A DNA stretch of 64,000 bases, taken from NCBI RefSeq assembly GCF_035195345.1, contig NZ_CP136574.1:248001-312000 (forward strand), given 5' to 3'. Origin of the DNA: Flavobacterium sp. Lineage in GTDB: Bacteria > Bacteroidota > Bacteroidia > Flavobacteriales > Flavobacteriaceae. Positions 43,686 through 52,729 of this stretch are shown piece after piece. Positions within the stretch are counted from its first letter, which is position 1. Each line of letters starts with the position of its first letter. Under the pieces are notes generated by a model. It did not search any database. It saw nothing but the letters and a program-made list of their open reading frames with translations, and had not been told where the DNA came from. Both the position numbers and the translations under genes were made by a program.

Positions 43686-45230
43686 ATGAAAAAAACTTTA
43701 CTTTTTTTATTGCTACCATTTTTTTCAAATGCACAGATTTTCCAATCAGGATTTGAAAATGTAAATGGTCCGCTTTCTCAATGGACTCTTTACAATCAGG
43801 ATAATTTAACTCCAAACACAAATGTTAGTTATGTTAATGGTGCATGGGTGCAATCTTTATCAGAATTTGATAATAATGTAGCATTAAGCACTTCATGGTA
43901 TGCTTCTGCAGGAGTTTCTAATGATTGGATGGTTAGTCCTGCTATATCATTACCGTCAGGAAGTTCAACTTTATACTGGCAAGCTAGAGCTTATGATGCT
44001 ACTTATCCAGATTCTTATAAAGTATATGTTTCTACTACAGGAAATACTCCATCAGATTTTACTACACCATTACTTACTGTAGGAAATGGTACATCTACGG
44101 GTGAATCTAATACATGGCAAAATAAGAGTATTGATTTATCTTCTTTTGCAGGACAAACAGTTTATATAGCTTTTCAGAATTTTTCTAATGATATGTTTTT
44201 ATTAGGAATTGATAATGTATATGTCGTGAGTGGAACTTGCCCATCTCCAGCTAGATTAATGACAAATTCTAATATTGGTTTAAATAGTGGTACTTTTAAT
44301 TGGACTGCTGCAATTGGAGGTATTACCGAATATGAATATTCATGGGGTACAGCAGGCCACATACCAACAGTTACAAATACTGTTAGTACTAATTCTGTTA
44401 CAATGAATTCATTAATTTCAAATACTCGTTACCAATATTTTGTTAGAAGTAAATCAGGAACAAACAGAAGCGGTTGGATAGGACCTTATTCACTTTTTAC
44501 AGCTGTAGTAGGGGCACCGTCTTACAATTATGGTTTTGACAATGCTAATGGATTTTCATCTGATGGTTGGTCTGGTGCTTGGTCAACAAATGCAACCGCG
44601 GGTAACCCTCAATCTGGTACTCAAATGACATTTTCGAATTCTAGTACTACAGTTGGAACTCCTACTAATAGATGGCTTTTTTCTAGACCTATATATTTAG
44701 TAGCTAATTCAACTAATGTAATAAAATTTTATTTGAGAAATTTTGGTGCAGCAAATGCTCAAAGTATAAAAATGACAATAGGAAATGAGCCTCTAGTTGC
44801 TTCTCAAACAAATACACTTTGGACGTCATCTACCATTGCAAATACTACATGGACAGAATATACTGTTAACTATTCACCTACTTCAACAGGTGTATATTAT
44901 TTAGGTTTTCATCATTTCACGCCAGGTGTAGCAGGTGCTGTTTCACTAGGTCTAGATTCCTTTAGTTTAACTTCAACTCTTTCAAGTGAAAATTTTGAAA
45001 CATATAATTTCGAGATTTATCCAAATCCAGTTACTACAATGTTAAATATTTCAAACACTAATAATGTTGAAATCAAAAACATATCCGTAACAGATATCAA
45101 TGGAAGAGTTGTTAAAAATGAAACAGGTTCATTAACTCAAATAAACGTTTCTGACTTAAATGCAGGTGTTTACTTTGTAACTATTGAAGCTGCTGAAGGT
45201 AAAACAACTAAGAAATTTATCAAACAATAA
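43686..45230 (+). CDS. Secreted protein with choice-of-anchor J domains and a T9SS sorting domain
   Basis: A 514-aa exported protein. Signal peptide MKKTLLFLLLPFFSNAQ, then a MAM-like choice-of-anchor J domain (GFENVNGPLSQWTLYNQD, SNDWMVSPAISLPSGSSTLYW; to about residue 175), a fibronectin-III-like unit (about 185-270) and a second anchor-J-like domain (about 275-430). The C-terminal ~75 residues (EIYPNPVTTMLNISNT, then NVSDLNAGVYFVTIEA, ending KKFIKQ) are a type A T9SS sorting domain that directs export across the outer membrane. No catalytic domain; an adhesin or surface protein is likely. Ends at a strong terminator. Confidence 0.9.
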   Translation: MKKTLLFLLLPFFSNAQIFQSGFENVNGPLSQWTLYNQDNLTPNTNVSYVNGAWVQSLSEFDNNVALSTSWYASAGVSNDWMVSPAISLPSGSSTLYWQARAYDATYPDSYKVYVSTTGNTPSDFTTPLLTVGNGTSTGESNTWQNKSIDLSSFAGQTVYIAFQNFSNDMFLLGIDNVYVVSGTCPSPARLMTNSNIGLNSGTFNWTAAIGGITEYEYSWGTAGHIPTVTNTVSTNSVTMNSLISNTRYQYFVRSKSGTNRSGWIGPYSLFTAVVGAPSYNYGFDNANGFSSDGWSGAWSTNATAGNPQSGTQMTFSNSSTTVGTPTNRWLFSRPIYLVANSTNVIKFYLRNFGAANAQSIKMTIGNEPLVASQTNTLWTSSTIANTTWTEYTVNYSPTSTGVYYLGFHHFTPGVAGAVSLGLDSFSLTSTLSSENFETYNFEIYPNPVTTMLNISNTNNVEIKNISVTDINGRVVKNETGSLTQINVSDLNAGVYFVTIEAAEGKTTKKFIKQ

Positions 45231-45255
45231 TTTCTTTCTAAAAGAATAGTAAATT

Positions 45256-45284
45256 AAAAACGACCAGTATTACTGGTCGTTTTT
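45256..45284 (+). terminator. Intrinsic terminator after the T9SS protein gene
   Basis: A perfect 12-bp stem AAAAACGACCAG / CTGGTCGTTTTT with loop TATTA and a T-run. The converging small membrane-protein gene ends inside its loop and arm. Confidence 0.93.
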
Positions 45285-45413
45285 TTTCTTTTTATCACTA
45301 TTCATCATAAGCATTACGGCGCCTACTAAGCCGAGAATTACAATTGCAAAAATTGCTATCATAATAAATGCTCCATTTCCCCAAGAATAAAGTGGTAATA
45401 ATAAATTTGCCAT
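45270..45413 (-). CDS. Small single-pass membrane protein, 47 aa
   Basis: A short minus-strand frame: MANLLLPLYSWGNGAFIM, one transmembrane helix (IAIFAIVILGLVGAVMLMM), and a lysine-rich end (NSDKKKKNDQ), giving an inside-positive topology with the tail in the cytoplasm. Support that it is real: a -7 box TATCTTTG at 45437-45444 ahead of the ATG and a protein-like composition in an AT-rich gap. Its stop lies in the terminator stem of the converging T9SS gene. Function unknown. Confidence 0.7.
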   Translation of the reverse strand: MANLLLPLYSWGNGAFIMIAIFAIVILGLVGAVMLMMNSDKKKKNDQ

Positions 45414-45436
45414 AGTTACAAAGGTTAGAATTTACA

Positions 45437-45444
45437 CAAAGATA
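45437..45444 (-). promoter_or_regulatory. -7 promoter box of the 47-aa protein gene (TATCTTTG)
   Basis: Exact minus-strand TAnnTTTG match, 23 bp before the ATG at 45413; no TTG at ideal spacing. Confidence 0.55.
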
Positions 45445-45486
45445 AATGTTCATAATTGTTTATAAACTGATAATTATCATGTGGAT

Positions 45487-45909
45487 TTATTCTAAAAACT
45501 TAGCTTTTAATTCCAATATTGGAATCATACAAGCTTCTTTTTTGCCATACCATTTATATCTATTTTTTGCAATATAATCATAAATAGTATCACTAATTCC
45601 TGTGGGTAAAAGTGTGAAAACTCTTGCCAAAGTAAAAACACCACTTAATCCTTTTGCAATTTGTAAAGCAGCTGTTGATTTATAATAGTACGAAATCCCT
45701 GGCTCATACAAAACAATACTATCATTATGAATTGGATTAATACCAATGTGCTTTAGAATCATTTGACCTAAATCTGATTGTAGTGCTACAAATCGAAAAA
45801 TGTCTTTTTTATCGTGTTTAATAACATATTGAACAGATGAATCGCACAAATTGCAAACACCATCAAACAATATGATTTTTTTATCTTGAGGTAAGTCTTG
45901 TATTTCCAT
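45487..45909 (-). CDS. DCC-family thiol-disulfide oxidoreductase-like protein
   Basis: A 140-aa DUF393 protein named for its DxxCxxC motif: DGVCNLC at residues 16-22 after the IILF strand. The rest shows FRFVALQSDLGQ, SIVLYE and a C-terminal YDYIAKNRYKWYGKKEAC. The fold is thioredoxin-like, and members are thought to act in thiol redox exchange, but no substrate is known. Single gene. Confidence 0.9.
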   Translation of the reverse strand: MEIQDLPQDKKIILFDGVCNLCDSSVQYVIKHDKKDIFRFVALQSDLGQMILKHIGINPIHNDSIVLYEPGISYYYKSTAALQIAKGLSGVFTLARVFTLLPTGISDTIYDYIAKNRYKWYGKKEACMIPILELKAKFLE

Positions 45910-46101
45910 ATATCAATTTTAATGTCAATTTCAAATTCAAAAATTTAGGAACACCGATTTTTAAAATTTTAAAAATTATTAAAACTATATTCATGTTATA
46001 AAATTAAACATATGAGTCATGTAAGTTTATAAAAATTGAATTAGTTTGTTTTTAGAAGTTAATGAAAGATTATTTTCAGTTATTAAAATCGCACTCAAAA
46101 G

Positions 46102-46173
46102 TGAAACCTCTCTGTGTAGCTCTTTTCAACATAAACATAATTTAAAAAAAACTCTGCGAATCTCTGTGTTAAA
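46102..46173 (-). repeat. Dispersed CACAGAG-type repeat, copy after mutS2
   Basis: Read on the minus strand directly after the mutS2 stop: ACACAGAGATTCGCAGAG, a run of T, AAATTATG..., then AGAGCTACACAGAGAGG. The same order of pieces recurs on the plus strand at about 55391-55450 (ACACAGAGTTACACAGAG, T-run, AAATACT, AGAGCTACACAG). The two copies lie 9 kb apart in opposite orientation. Confidence 0.75.
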
Positions 46174-48342
46174 CTAAGCAGGTTGTACGTATTCCAATTG
46201 CTCTAAGCTTACTTTTGAAGTAAAAATCCCATAATTGACAGTTGCTTTTGTTTTTTCAATTACATCAATAGTTCCAATGGCTTTTCCATCAATCATTCGA
46301 ACTCTGTCACCCACTTTTAGAATAACTTTTGGTTTGTTTTCTTCTTCAATCTTGGCTTTGATTTTCTTTTCTTTTTTAACTACTCTGATTTCTTCTACAA
46401 TCACTTTGACTTCTTCTTCAACCTTTTTCTGAATAACTTCTTTCACTTTCTTTTCTTTTACAGAAAGCTTTTTACGTTTCGAATTTTCAATTTCAACCAT
46501 TTTCAAAAACTCACCAATTAAAGTCTTTTTGTCTTTGTTATTGAAGTAGCTTTCCGAAATATCATCTATTTTTTGCCCTATATAAATCAAACGCTGGTTT
46601 GCGTCATACAATTCTTGATAACGTTCTAATTTATCCTGAATTTTCGCATTGATAGTTTCCATTTTCTTGCTTTCCTCTCGCGCTTTGGTTTCTTCTTCTT
46701 TTAAATTTAAAGACGTTTTTTCTAATTTTGAACGTTCTTTTTGAAGAGTAGCTATCGTTTTATCAAAGCGAACTTTTCCACCTTCAATTTTCTTTTTGGC
46801 ACGATTGATTAGTCCAAATGGAATACCGTTTTTCTGAGCGACTTCAAACGTAAACGAACTTCCGGCTTGACCTAAAATCAATTTGTACATAGGTTCTAAT
46901 GATTTCTCATCAAATAGCATGTTGGCATTGGATGCGAAAGGTAATTCGTTGGCTAATATTTTTAAATTACTATAATGTGTTGTAATGATTCCGAATGCTT
47001 CACGAGCGTAAAATTCTTCTAAGAATGTTTCAGCCAATGCGCCGCCCAATTCAGGATCAGAACCTGTACCAAATTCATCAATCAAGAACAATGTTTTATC
47101 GTTACATTTCTTTAAAAAATAGTTCATGTTTTTTAATCGATAACTGTAAGTACTTAAATGATTTTCAATAGATTGGTTGTCTCCAATATCTGTTAAAATA
47201 CGATCAAATAAAAACGTTTCGCTTCTTTCGTGGACTGGAATTAACATACCGCTTTGCAACATCAATTGCAATAATCCAACGGTTTTTAATGAAATTGTTT
47301 TCCCACCAGCATTCGGTCCCGAAATCACAATAATGCGACTTTCGTTATGTAATTCGATGGTTTGTGGATAGGTAGTTGCTTTTTTTTCTTTATTGTTTAA
47401 ATACAAAATAGGGTGGAAGGCTTCTCTAAAAAACAAACGTTTCTCTTCAATAATATTGGGAAGTATTCCATTTATTTTATAGGCGTATTTCGCTTTGGCA
47501 GAAATCACATCTACATCACTCAAAAAGTCTTGATAAGCCGAAATCGTTTCTGTAAATGGACGAATTTCATTAGTTAAACGCTTTAAAATTCGCATGATTT
47601 CTTCTCGTTCTTCAAATTCGAAATTATTTAATTCGCGTGAATATCGTTGCGCTGCTTCGGGTTCAATATAAGCGATACTACCTGTTTTAGAATTTCCTAA
47701 AATAGAGCCTTTTACTTTTCTGCGATACATGGCTAAAACCGCTAAAACTCTACGATTTTCAACTACTGTTTCTTTAATATCATCTAAGTAACCAAGTGAG
47801 TTGTATTGACTCAAAGCCATACCAAAACTCTGGTTAATTTTACCACGCACAAGATTTATATTACGACGAATATCTATCAAATCGGGGGAAGCGTTGTCTT
47901 TGATAATGCCAAATTTATCAACCACTTCATCAATACGTTGCAAAATCAATTTTACAATGTCAATTTGCGCTCCTTTTTGATATAAATTTGGATAGTAATC
48001 TTCAAATTTCTTTAAAAATTGAATGAGCGTAATAGCAGTTTCTGAAAGGTTTCCAATTTTTTTAAAACTTCCCACTTCTAAAAAACTATCTTCAATAGCT
48101 AAGAATTTTAGTTCGTAGTTAATATTTTCAAATCCGTGATTCGGAATGGCGTTATTGTTTGAAAACGAAGACAAATATTCAGAGGTTTGCTTCAAATTAA
48201 TAAGCAATTCTTCTTTGTTTTTAAAAGGAATAATTGCCATAGCTTTTGCTTCACCAATATCAGTGTTACAGCGACTAGCAATCGTTTCTAAAACGGTATT
48301 AAATTCTAAATCTTGAAGTGTTTTTTGTGTAATCGAAATCAT
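46174..48342 (-). CDS. mutS2: MutS2 family ATPase without Smr domain
   Basis: A 722-aa MutS2. Helical core and clamp (about 1-300), ATPase domain with Walker A SGPNAGGKT (about 340), DEFGTGSDP Walker B and THYSNLKILA, a long coiled-coil stretch (about 520-640) rich in Lys and Glu, and a C-terminal KOW-like barrel (VGDRVRMIDGKAIGTIDVI). The usual C-terminal Smr nuclease domain is missing: the protein ends EQLEYVQPA. MutS2 proteins act in recombination control and in rescuing collided ribosomes. A full promoter lies at 48362-48393. Confidence 0.93.
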   Translation of the reverse strand: MISITQKTLQDLEFNTVLETIASRCNTDIGEAKAMAIIPFKNKEELLINLKQTSEYLSSFSNNNAIPNHGFENINYELKFLAIEDSFLEVGSFKKIGNLSETAITLIQFLKKFEDYYPNLYQKGAQIDIVKLILQRIDEVVDKFGIIKDNASPDLIDIRRNINLVRGKINQSFGMALSQYNSLGYLDDIKETVVENRRVLAVLAMYRRKVKGSILGNSKTGSIAYIEPEAAQRYSRELNNFEFEEREEIMRILKRLTNEIRPFTETISAYQDFLSDVDVISAKAKYAYKINGILPNIIEEKRLFFREAFHPILYLNNKEKKATTYPQTIELHNESRIIVISGPNAGGKTISLKTVGLLQLMLQSGMLIPVHERSETFLFDRILTDIGDNQSIENHLSTYSYRLKNMNYFLKKCNDKTLFLIDEFGTGSDPELGGALAETFLEEFYAREAFGIITTHYSNLKILANELPFASNANMLFDEKSLEPMYKLILGQAGSSFTFEVAQKNGIPFGLINRAKKKIEGGKVRFDKTIATLQKERSKLEKTSLNLKEEETKAREESKKMETINAKIQDKLERYQELYDANQRLIYIGQKIDDISESYFNNKDKKTLIGEFLKMVEIENSKRKKLSVKEKKVKEVIQKKVEEEVKVIVEEIRVVKKEKKIKAKIEEENKPKVILKVGDRVRMIDGKAIGTIDVIEKTKATVNYGIFTSKVSLEQLEYVQPA

Positions 48343-48361
48343 TTTTCTTTTTCTGTTAGGT

Positions 48362-48393
48362 CAAAGTTACAAAGTAAAAAAGGCATAATGCAA
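48362..48393 (-). promoter_or_regulatory. Promoter of mutS2 (TTG-N21-TAACTTTG)
   Basis: Minus strand: TTG at 48391-48393, 21 bp, TAACTTTG at 48362-48369, 20 bp before the ATG. Confidence 0.75.
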
Positions 48394-48403
48394 TAGAAAT
48401 TTA

Positions 48404-48411
48404 TATTTTTG
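48404..48411 (+). promoter_or_regulatory. -7 promoter box of ung (TATTTTTG)
   Basis: TAnnTTTG match 15 bp before the ung ATG, back to back with the mutS2 promoter. Confidence 0.55.
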
Positions 48412-48425
48412 GTAAAAATTATAAA

Positions 48426-49091
48426 ATGTATATCAAAAATACGTCTTGGCAAACCCTATTATCATCTGAATTCAAAAAACCTTATTTTGAAACATTGATG
48501 CAACAAGTTGAGCAAGAGTATGCTAATACGACTTGTTTCCCTCCAAAAGAACTCATTTTTTCAGCTTTTGAACAATTTGATTTTCAAGATACCAAAGTGG
48601 TAATTATTGGACAAGATCCGTATCATGGAGTAGGTGAAGCGAATGGTTTGTGTTTCTCGGTAAATGATGGTGTGGCTATTCCTCCATCGTTGAAAAATAT
48701 TTACACAGAAATTAATAACGAGTACGATAGAATTCTTTTTCCAACTTCAGGAAATTTAGAACGATGGGCAAAACAAGGTATTTTATTATTGAACGCTGGA
48801 TTAACGGTTCGAAAAAACGAAGCTAACAGTCATAAACACTTGCAATGGAATGTTTTTACCGATGCTGTTATAAACTTGATTAACGAACAATCTGAAAATG
48901 TGGTTTTTTTACTTTGGGGCAGTTTTGCACAGAAAAAAGGTAAATTAATTGATCGAAATAAACATTTAGTTTTAGAAACAGGCCATCCATCTCCATTAAG
49001 TGCAAATCGCGGATTGTGGTTTGGTAATAATCATTTTATTATAACAAATGATTATTTAATTAAAAATATGAAAATAAAAATTGTTTGGTAA
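48426..49091 (+). CDS. ung: Uracil-DNA glycosylase
   Basis: Removes uracil from DNA. The 221-aa family 1 enzyme has the water-activating IGQDPYHG (Asp64), FSVNDG, LLLNAGLTVR and the HPSPLS leucine loop near residue 187. The length is normal. Divergent from mutS2 across 83 bp, a pairing of two DNA-maintenance genes. Confidence 0.96.
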   Translation: MYIKNTSWQTLLSSEFKKPYFETLMQQVEQEYANTTCFPPKELIFSAFEQFDFQDTKVVIIGQDPYHGVGEANGLCFSVNDGVAIPPSLKNIYTEINNEYDRILFPTSGNLERWAKQGILLLNAGLTVRKNEANSHKHLQWNVFTDAVINLINEQSENVVFLLWGSFAQKKGKLIDRNKHLVLETGHPSPLSANRGLWFGNNHFIITNDYLIKNMKIKIVW

Positions 49092-50021
49092 TCAATTAAA
49101 AGTAAGCGCACCCAGTATTTCTTCACTCATAAATTTACCACCAGGATACGCCGCAGTGTAGTCTAAATTCAACCAGATTTGATCTCTTTCATCAATATGA
49201 TAATAAATTTGTTGGTGGTGACTTTCTTGGATAAAAAGCACTTCTTTGATTAGATAAATTGCGGTTTCTAAATCGTTTTTATTGCCAATCAACATTTCTG
49301 GATACAAATGACCTCCTGTATGGATAATTCTAGGTGTGCCACCAACAGCTTTAATACACGCTGCCATCAAAATGGCATGATCATCACAATCTCCTGAAAA
49401 GTGTTGCAATGTTTCTGAGGCATAAGCAATATACTCTCTTCCTTTCGGGTCATTGACATAATTCCAACGGTTTCTAATTTCTTTAAAAACTGCAAAACAT
49501 TGAATCAAACGCCTTTTATTTCCAGTTTGTTTTGTATCACGAAAGTGCTTTGCGGTAGCTGATAAGGAAAAATTTCTTACTCTAGGATTGGTAAAATCTA
49601 CAGCGTCAATAATTTTAGATTTATTTGGAAAGGGAAGTAGTTTGGCTACAATTATGTCTTCCGGATTTGGATTTTCACTCATGGAATAAACCATGTAATT
49701 GTAATCTTCAAAAACTCTTTTAAATCCGTAATTGCCAATTAATGTTCCGTACAATAAAGTAATTAAATAAAGAAAAACAATTAGTATAATAATCGTTTTG
49801 ACTAATCGTAATAGGAGTTGAATACTGATTACAATTAAAATAAAAAGTAGAATTCGGTCTAAATGCAATTTCCAATTTAAGTCAATTAGATTTTGATGCG
49901 CAATCAAAAAGAGAGGAATAGCGATTAGAATATTTAAAATAAAAATAACAACAATATCCCATGGCTTTGGTAAAGAAAGCTTTTCTTTTAATTGAGCGAT
50001 GGTTGGAATTTTAATTGTCAT
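49092..50021 (-). CDS. Membrane protein with transglutaminase-like domain
   Basis: A 309-aa protein. Three N-terminal transmembrane helices (about 20-40, 52-68, 70-92) are followed by a soluble transglutaminase-like cysteine-protease-fold domain. The catalytic triad is visible as Cys in HFSGDCDDHAIL, His in TGGHLYPEML and Asp in WLNLDYTAAY. The domain probably faces the periplasm. Role unknown; it may process peptides or proteins. Its stop lies right at the end of ung, and the PBP2-fold gene is 27 bp upstream on the same strand. Confidence 0.82.
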   Translation of the reverse strand: MTIKIPTIAQLKEKLSLPKPWDIVVIFILNILIAIPLFLIAHQNLIDLNWKLHLDRILLFILIVISIQLLLRLVKTIIILIVFLYLITLLYGTLIGNYGFKRVFEDYNYMVYSMSENPNPEDIIVAKLLPFPNKSKIIDAVDFTNPRVRNFSLSATAKHFRDTKQTGNKRRLIQCFAVFKEIRNRWNYVNDPKGREYIAYASETLQHFSGDCDDHAILMAACIKAVGGTPRIIHTGGHLYPEMLIGNKNDLETAIYLIKEVLFIQESHHQQIYYHIDERDQIWLNLDYTAAYPGGKFMSEEILGALTFN

Positions 50022-50048
50022 TTCGTTTAAAACGATAAAAATACGGAA

Positions 50049-50897
50049 TTATTTAAGTATCGATTCTTTAGGTATTTTTTTATCGATAATTTGAAGCTTC
50101 AAAAGTTGTTCCATTATTTTGTCAAATGTTGGAGCAGTCATTTGTTTTTGTGACCAACGTGTTAATTTTAGCCATTCCTGAATTGCTTCCACTTTTTGAT
50201 TGTATTTAGAAGCTAACGTTCTATCAATACTAGGTATCATTTTGAATTCTTCGGTAGTAGTATTGATAATGTCTAAAATTTGATTGATTACTTTTGGATG
50301 CTGTTCTAACACTTCATTGCGAACAGCAATTACAAAACAAGGCCATGGAGTAGGGCAATCGGCAATTCTTCTAAAAATCCCTTGATCTACTAAGGGTTGT
50401 GTCATAAATCGTTCCCACATGAAATAATCGGCTTTACCTGAATTTAAACTTTCAACCGCACCATCAATAGTGTTTACGATTTCAAATTGTAATTTTTCTG
50501 TGTTCCAATTTTGATTTTGAGCATTCACAATACTCATCAAATGCGAACCTGAACCCATTCGAGAAATAGCTGCTTTCGTGTTTTCTAAATCGCTTAAAGC
50601 TTTGTAATTAGAATTAGCTGCCACGTGAATGCCCCAAATTAAAGGACTTTGCACATAAATCTGCACAATAGATGACGGATTTCCTACGGTAATATCTTTG
50701 ATGATACCTTCAGTTAAAATTACGGCAATATCTGTTTCACCCTCACGAAGCATTTGACACATTTTACCCGTACCTTCAGGAACATCAGTCCATTGTAAAT
50801 CGATTCCAACGGCTTCAAATTCGCTATCTTCAATGCACATGTGCCAAGGTAAATTAAAATGTTCTGGAACGCCAGCTATTTTTATTGTTTTACTCAT
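50049..50897 (-). CDS. PBP2-fold substrate-binding protein without signal peptide
   Basis: A 282-aa protein with the periplasmic-binding-protein type 2 pattern: KIAGVPEHFNLPWHMCIED, GTGKMCQMLREGETDIAVILTEG, ISRMGSGSHLMSIV, GKADYFMWERFMTQPLV, CPTPWPCFVIAV. It begins MSKTIKIAG with no signal peptide, so it should stay in the cytoplasm; no ABC permease or ATPase is adjacent. It resembles the family named after Candida Ca3427, also related to the pyrimidine-synthesis NMT1/Thi5 group, but I cannot confirm the family by search. A cytosolic enzyme or sensor is possible. Confidence 0.72.
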   Translation of the reverse strand: MSKTIKIAGVPEHFNLPWHMCIEDSEFEAVGIDLQWTDVPEGTGKMCQMLREGETDIAVILTEGIIKDITVGNPSSIVQIYVQSPLIWGIHVAANSNYKALSDLENTKAAISRMGSGSHLMSIVNAQNQNWNTEKLQFEIVNTIDGAVESLNSGKADYFMWERFMTQPLVDQGIFRRIADCPTPWPCFVIAVRNEVLEQHPKVINQILDIINTTTEEFKMIPSIDRTLASKYNQKVEAIQEWLKLTRWSQKQMTAPTFDKIMEQLLKLQIIDKKIPKESILK

Positions 50898-50946
50898 GTG
50901 TTTTCTGGTTTATTCGTATTTGCAAATCTTCGATTCAACTTAAAAA

Positions 50947-52071
50947 TTAAACATTGATGTCTTTAAAATTTTGTAATCGCGCATAGCGAATCATATTAGT
51001 AAACGATTCAGCATCTAATTTTGGTATTTCTAAAATTGAATTTAATAAAGTAGTATCATATTCATTAGCAGCCGAAGTTAAATAAGGTTTCAAATGCTTG
51101 CCAATGCTTTCGTAGTATAATTTTTCAATGGTGTTTTTATAATCAAAATCTAATGTATTTTGAATCACACTAAAGTTTGAATAACCTACTTCTTTCATGA
51201 TGAGTTGTAAACCTTTTACTAAATTAAAACTCTCGTTATGAACTATGTTTAGTTGCTGTATGTCTTCTCTTTCAAATGTATTGACAATAACTTTTGCTAC
51301 ATAATCAACAGGAATTATATTCAACCCTGTTTCTTCACTAATGGCAAAACGAACATTTTCTTGTTGGTCTTTACGTTGTGCTGTAAAATGGAAAAACTTT
51401 GCCATTAAATAAAAAACCATGTATTTTGGGATAAAATAGCGGTTTTCAGTGCCTAACATTTTTCCACCAATTACACTTGGTCGTAAAATTTGATACGGTA
51501 AATTTAATTCCTTACACTGTTGAATAACAAATTCTTCTGAATGAAATTTAGCATTTTCATAGGCATTTCGATGCTCTAATTTAAAATCTAAATTATGAAA
51601 GTCATTACCAATCAAGCCTTTACGAGCTCCCGATGAAAAAGCAGTACTGATATAAATAAACTTTTTAATGAAAGGAGCAAACATTTTGAAAATTGCCTTT
51701 GTTATAGCCGCATTCTCATTGAATATTTTTTCTTTTTGGTCTTCGTCTGTCGATAGATTTACATAACCAGCGGAATGAATAAAATAGGCGCCTTTTATTT
51801 TTTCTGAAAACGAATCTTGTAGAGTAGCCAAATCGGTATCGATAATTTCAAGATACTGATTAAGTTTATCAACTCCTTTATCCAACAAAAATTTAGGCGT
51901 ATAATTGCTAGACAATAATTCGTTAATACGCTCTTTAGCAGTTACTTTTCCTTTATTTCTTGTGATTAGAAATAGTTTTCCTTCAATGTTATTGGTTATA
52001 AAATTTTCTAGGATATCATACATAATATGAGAACCTAAAACACCTGTTGCACCTGTAAGGATTATTTTCAT
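50947..52071 (-). CDS. Extended SDR / NAD-dependent epimerase-reductase-like protein
   Basis: A 374-aa Rossmann oxidoreductase: nucleotide loop TGATGVLGSH (6-15), YFIHSAGYVNLS, YISTAFSSG and the catalytic YENAKFHSEEFV (Tyr-x3-Lys) and LRPSVIGGK. The sequence around the N-terminal half is like the Male-sterility/thioester-reductase (NAD_binding_4) group, so an acyl-CoA or acyl-carrier reductase is one possibility. It lies 49 bp from the PBP2-fold gene on the same strand. Confidence 0.8.
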   Translation of the reverse strand: MKIILTGATGVLGSHIMYDILENFITNNIEGKLFLITRNKGKVTAKERINELLSSNYTPKFLLDKGVDKLNQYLEIIDTDLATLQDSFSEKIKGAYFIHSAGYVNLSTDEDQKEKIFNENAAITKAIFKMFAPFIKKFIYISTAFSSGARKGLIGNDFHNLDFKLEHRNAYENAKFHSEEFVIQQCKELNLPYQILRPSVIGGKMLGTENRYFIPKYMVFYLMAKFFHFTAQRKDQQENVRFAISEETGLNIIPVDYVAKVIVNTFEREDIQQLNIVHNESFNLVKGLQLIMKEVGYSNFSVIQNTLDFDYKNTIEKLYYESIGKHLKPYLTSAANEYDTTLLNSILEIPKLDAESFTNMIRYARLQNFKDINV

Positions 52072-52100
52072 TCGATTTTTAATTTAGCACAAAAGTAGTG

Positions 52101-52661
52101 CTATTTTACGGAATTATTTTCTAATTGCCACCATTTCCATATCACGCCATTTTCATCAGGGTAATCTTCCATAAAATTGAAGCCTACTTTTTGCAAAACA
52201 TGATTAGAAGCTCCGTTTTCGGCATGTGTATAAGCATTCATCACTTGAATCTTCATTTGATTAAAACCATAGTCTAGCCATGCTTTTGAGGCTTCTGTAG
52301 CGAAACCTTTGTTCCAAAATTTTTCATTTAAACGATAGCCGTAATCATAGAAATTAGTATTGCCGTTTTCAACGTGGTCGTTTACAAATTTAATGCCTGT
52401 CCAACCGATTAATTCATTCGTGTCTTTAGTAATAGCAACAAAACGCCCAATTCCGTTATCAATGTATTGCTGTCTGACCATATCAATGTATGCATGAACT
52501 TCATCAATATGAACAACTGGTTTTTGCCATAAATATTTATGAACATTAGAGTTGCAATCCATTTCAAATAATGAATTTGCATCTTCATGTCGCATTTCTC
52601 TTAGGATTAATCTAGGTGTTTTGAGTATTAAGTTCATTTTTATAATTTCATCATTCAACAT
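52101..52661 (-). CDS. GNAT family N-acetyltransferase (RimJ-like)
   Basis: A 186-aa acetyltransferase of the RimJ/RimL group: LKTPRLILREMRHEDANSLFEM, LIGWTGIKFV, YGYRLNEKFWNKGFATEASKAWLDYGF (acetyl-CoA loop) and NHVLQKVGFNF. Substrate unknown. Two ATGs are possible, 52661 (MLNDEIIK...) and 52637 (MNLILKTPRL); homologues usually start close to the LKTPRL strand, so the shorter form is plausible. Confidence 0.85.
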   Translation of the reverse strand: MLNDEIIKMNLILKTPRLILREMRHEDANSLFEMDCNSNVHKYLWQKPVVHIDEVHAYIDMVRQQYIDNGIGRFVAITKDTNELIGWTGIKFVNDHVENGNTNFYDYGYRLNEKFWNKGFATEASKAWLDYGFNQMKIQVMNAYTHAENGASNHVLQKVGFNFMEDYPDENGVIWKWWQLENNSVK

Positions 52662-52729
52662 TTGTTATTAGTTATTCAACGTTTAAACTTGGAATAGTCA
52701 ATTTTGAACAACGAATATTGAAGTTTTTG

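Noticed and set aside
45957..45976. 20-bp perfect palindrome of A and T near 45.96 kb
   Set aside because: Composed only of A/T in an AT-rich gap; expected by chance and without T-run context or nearby start.
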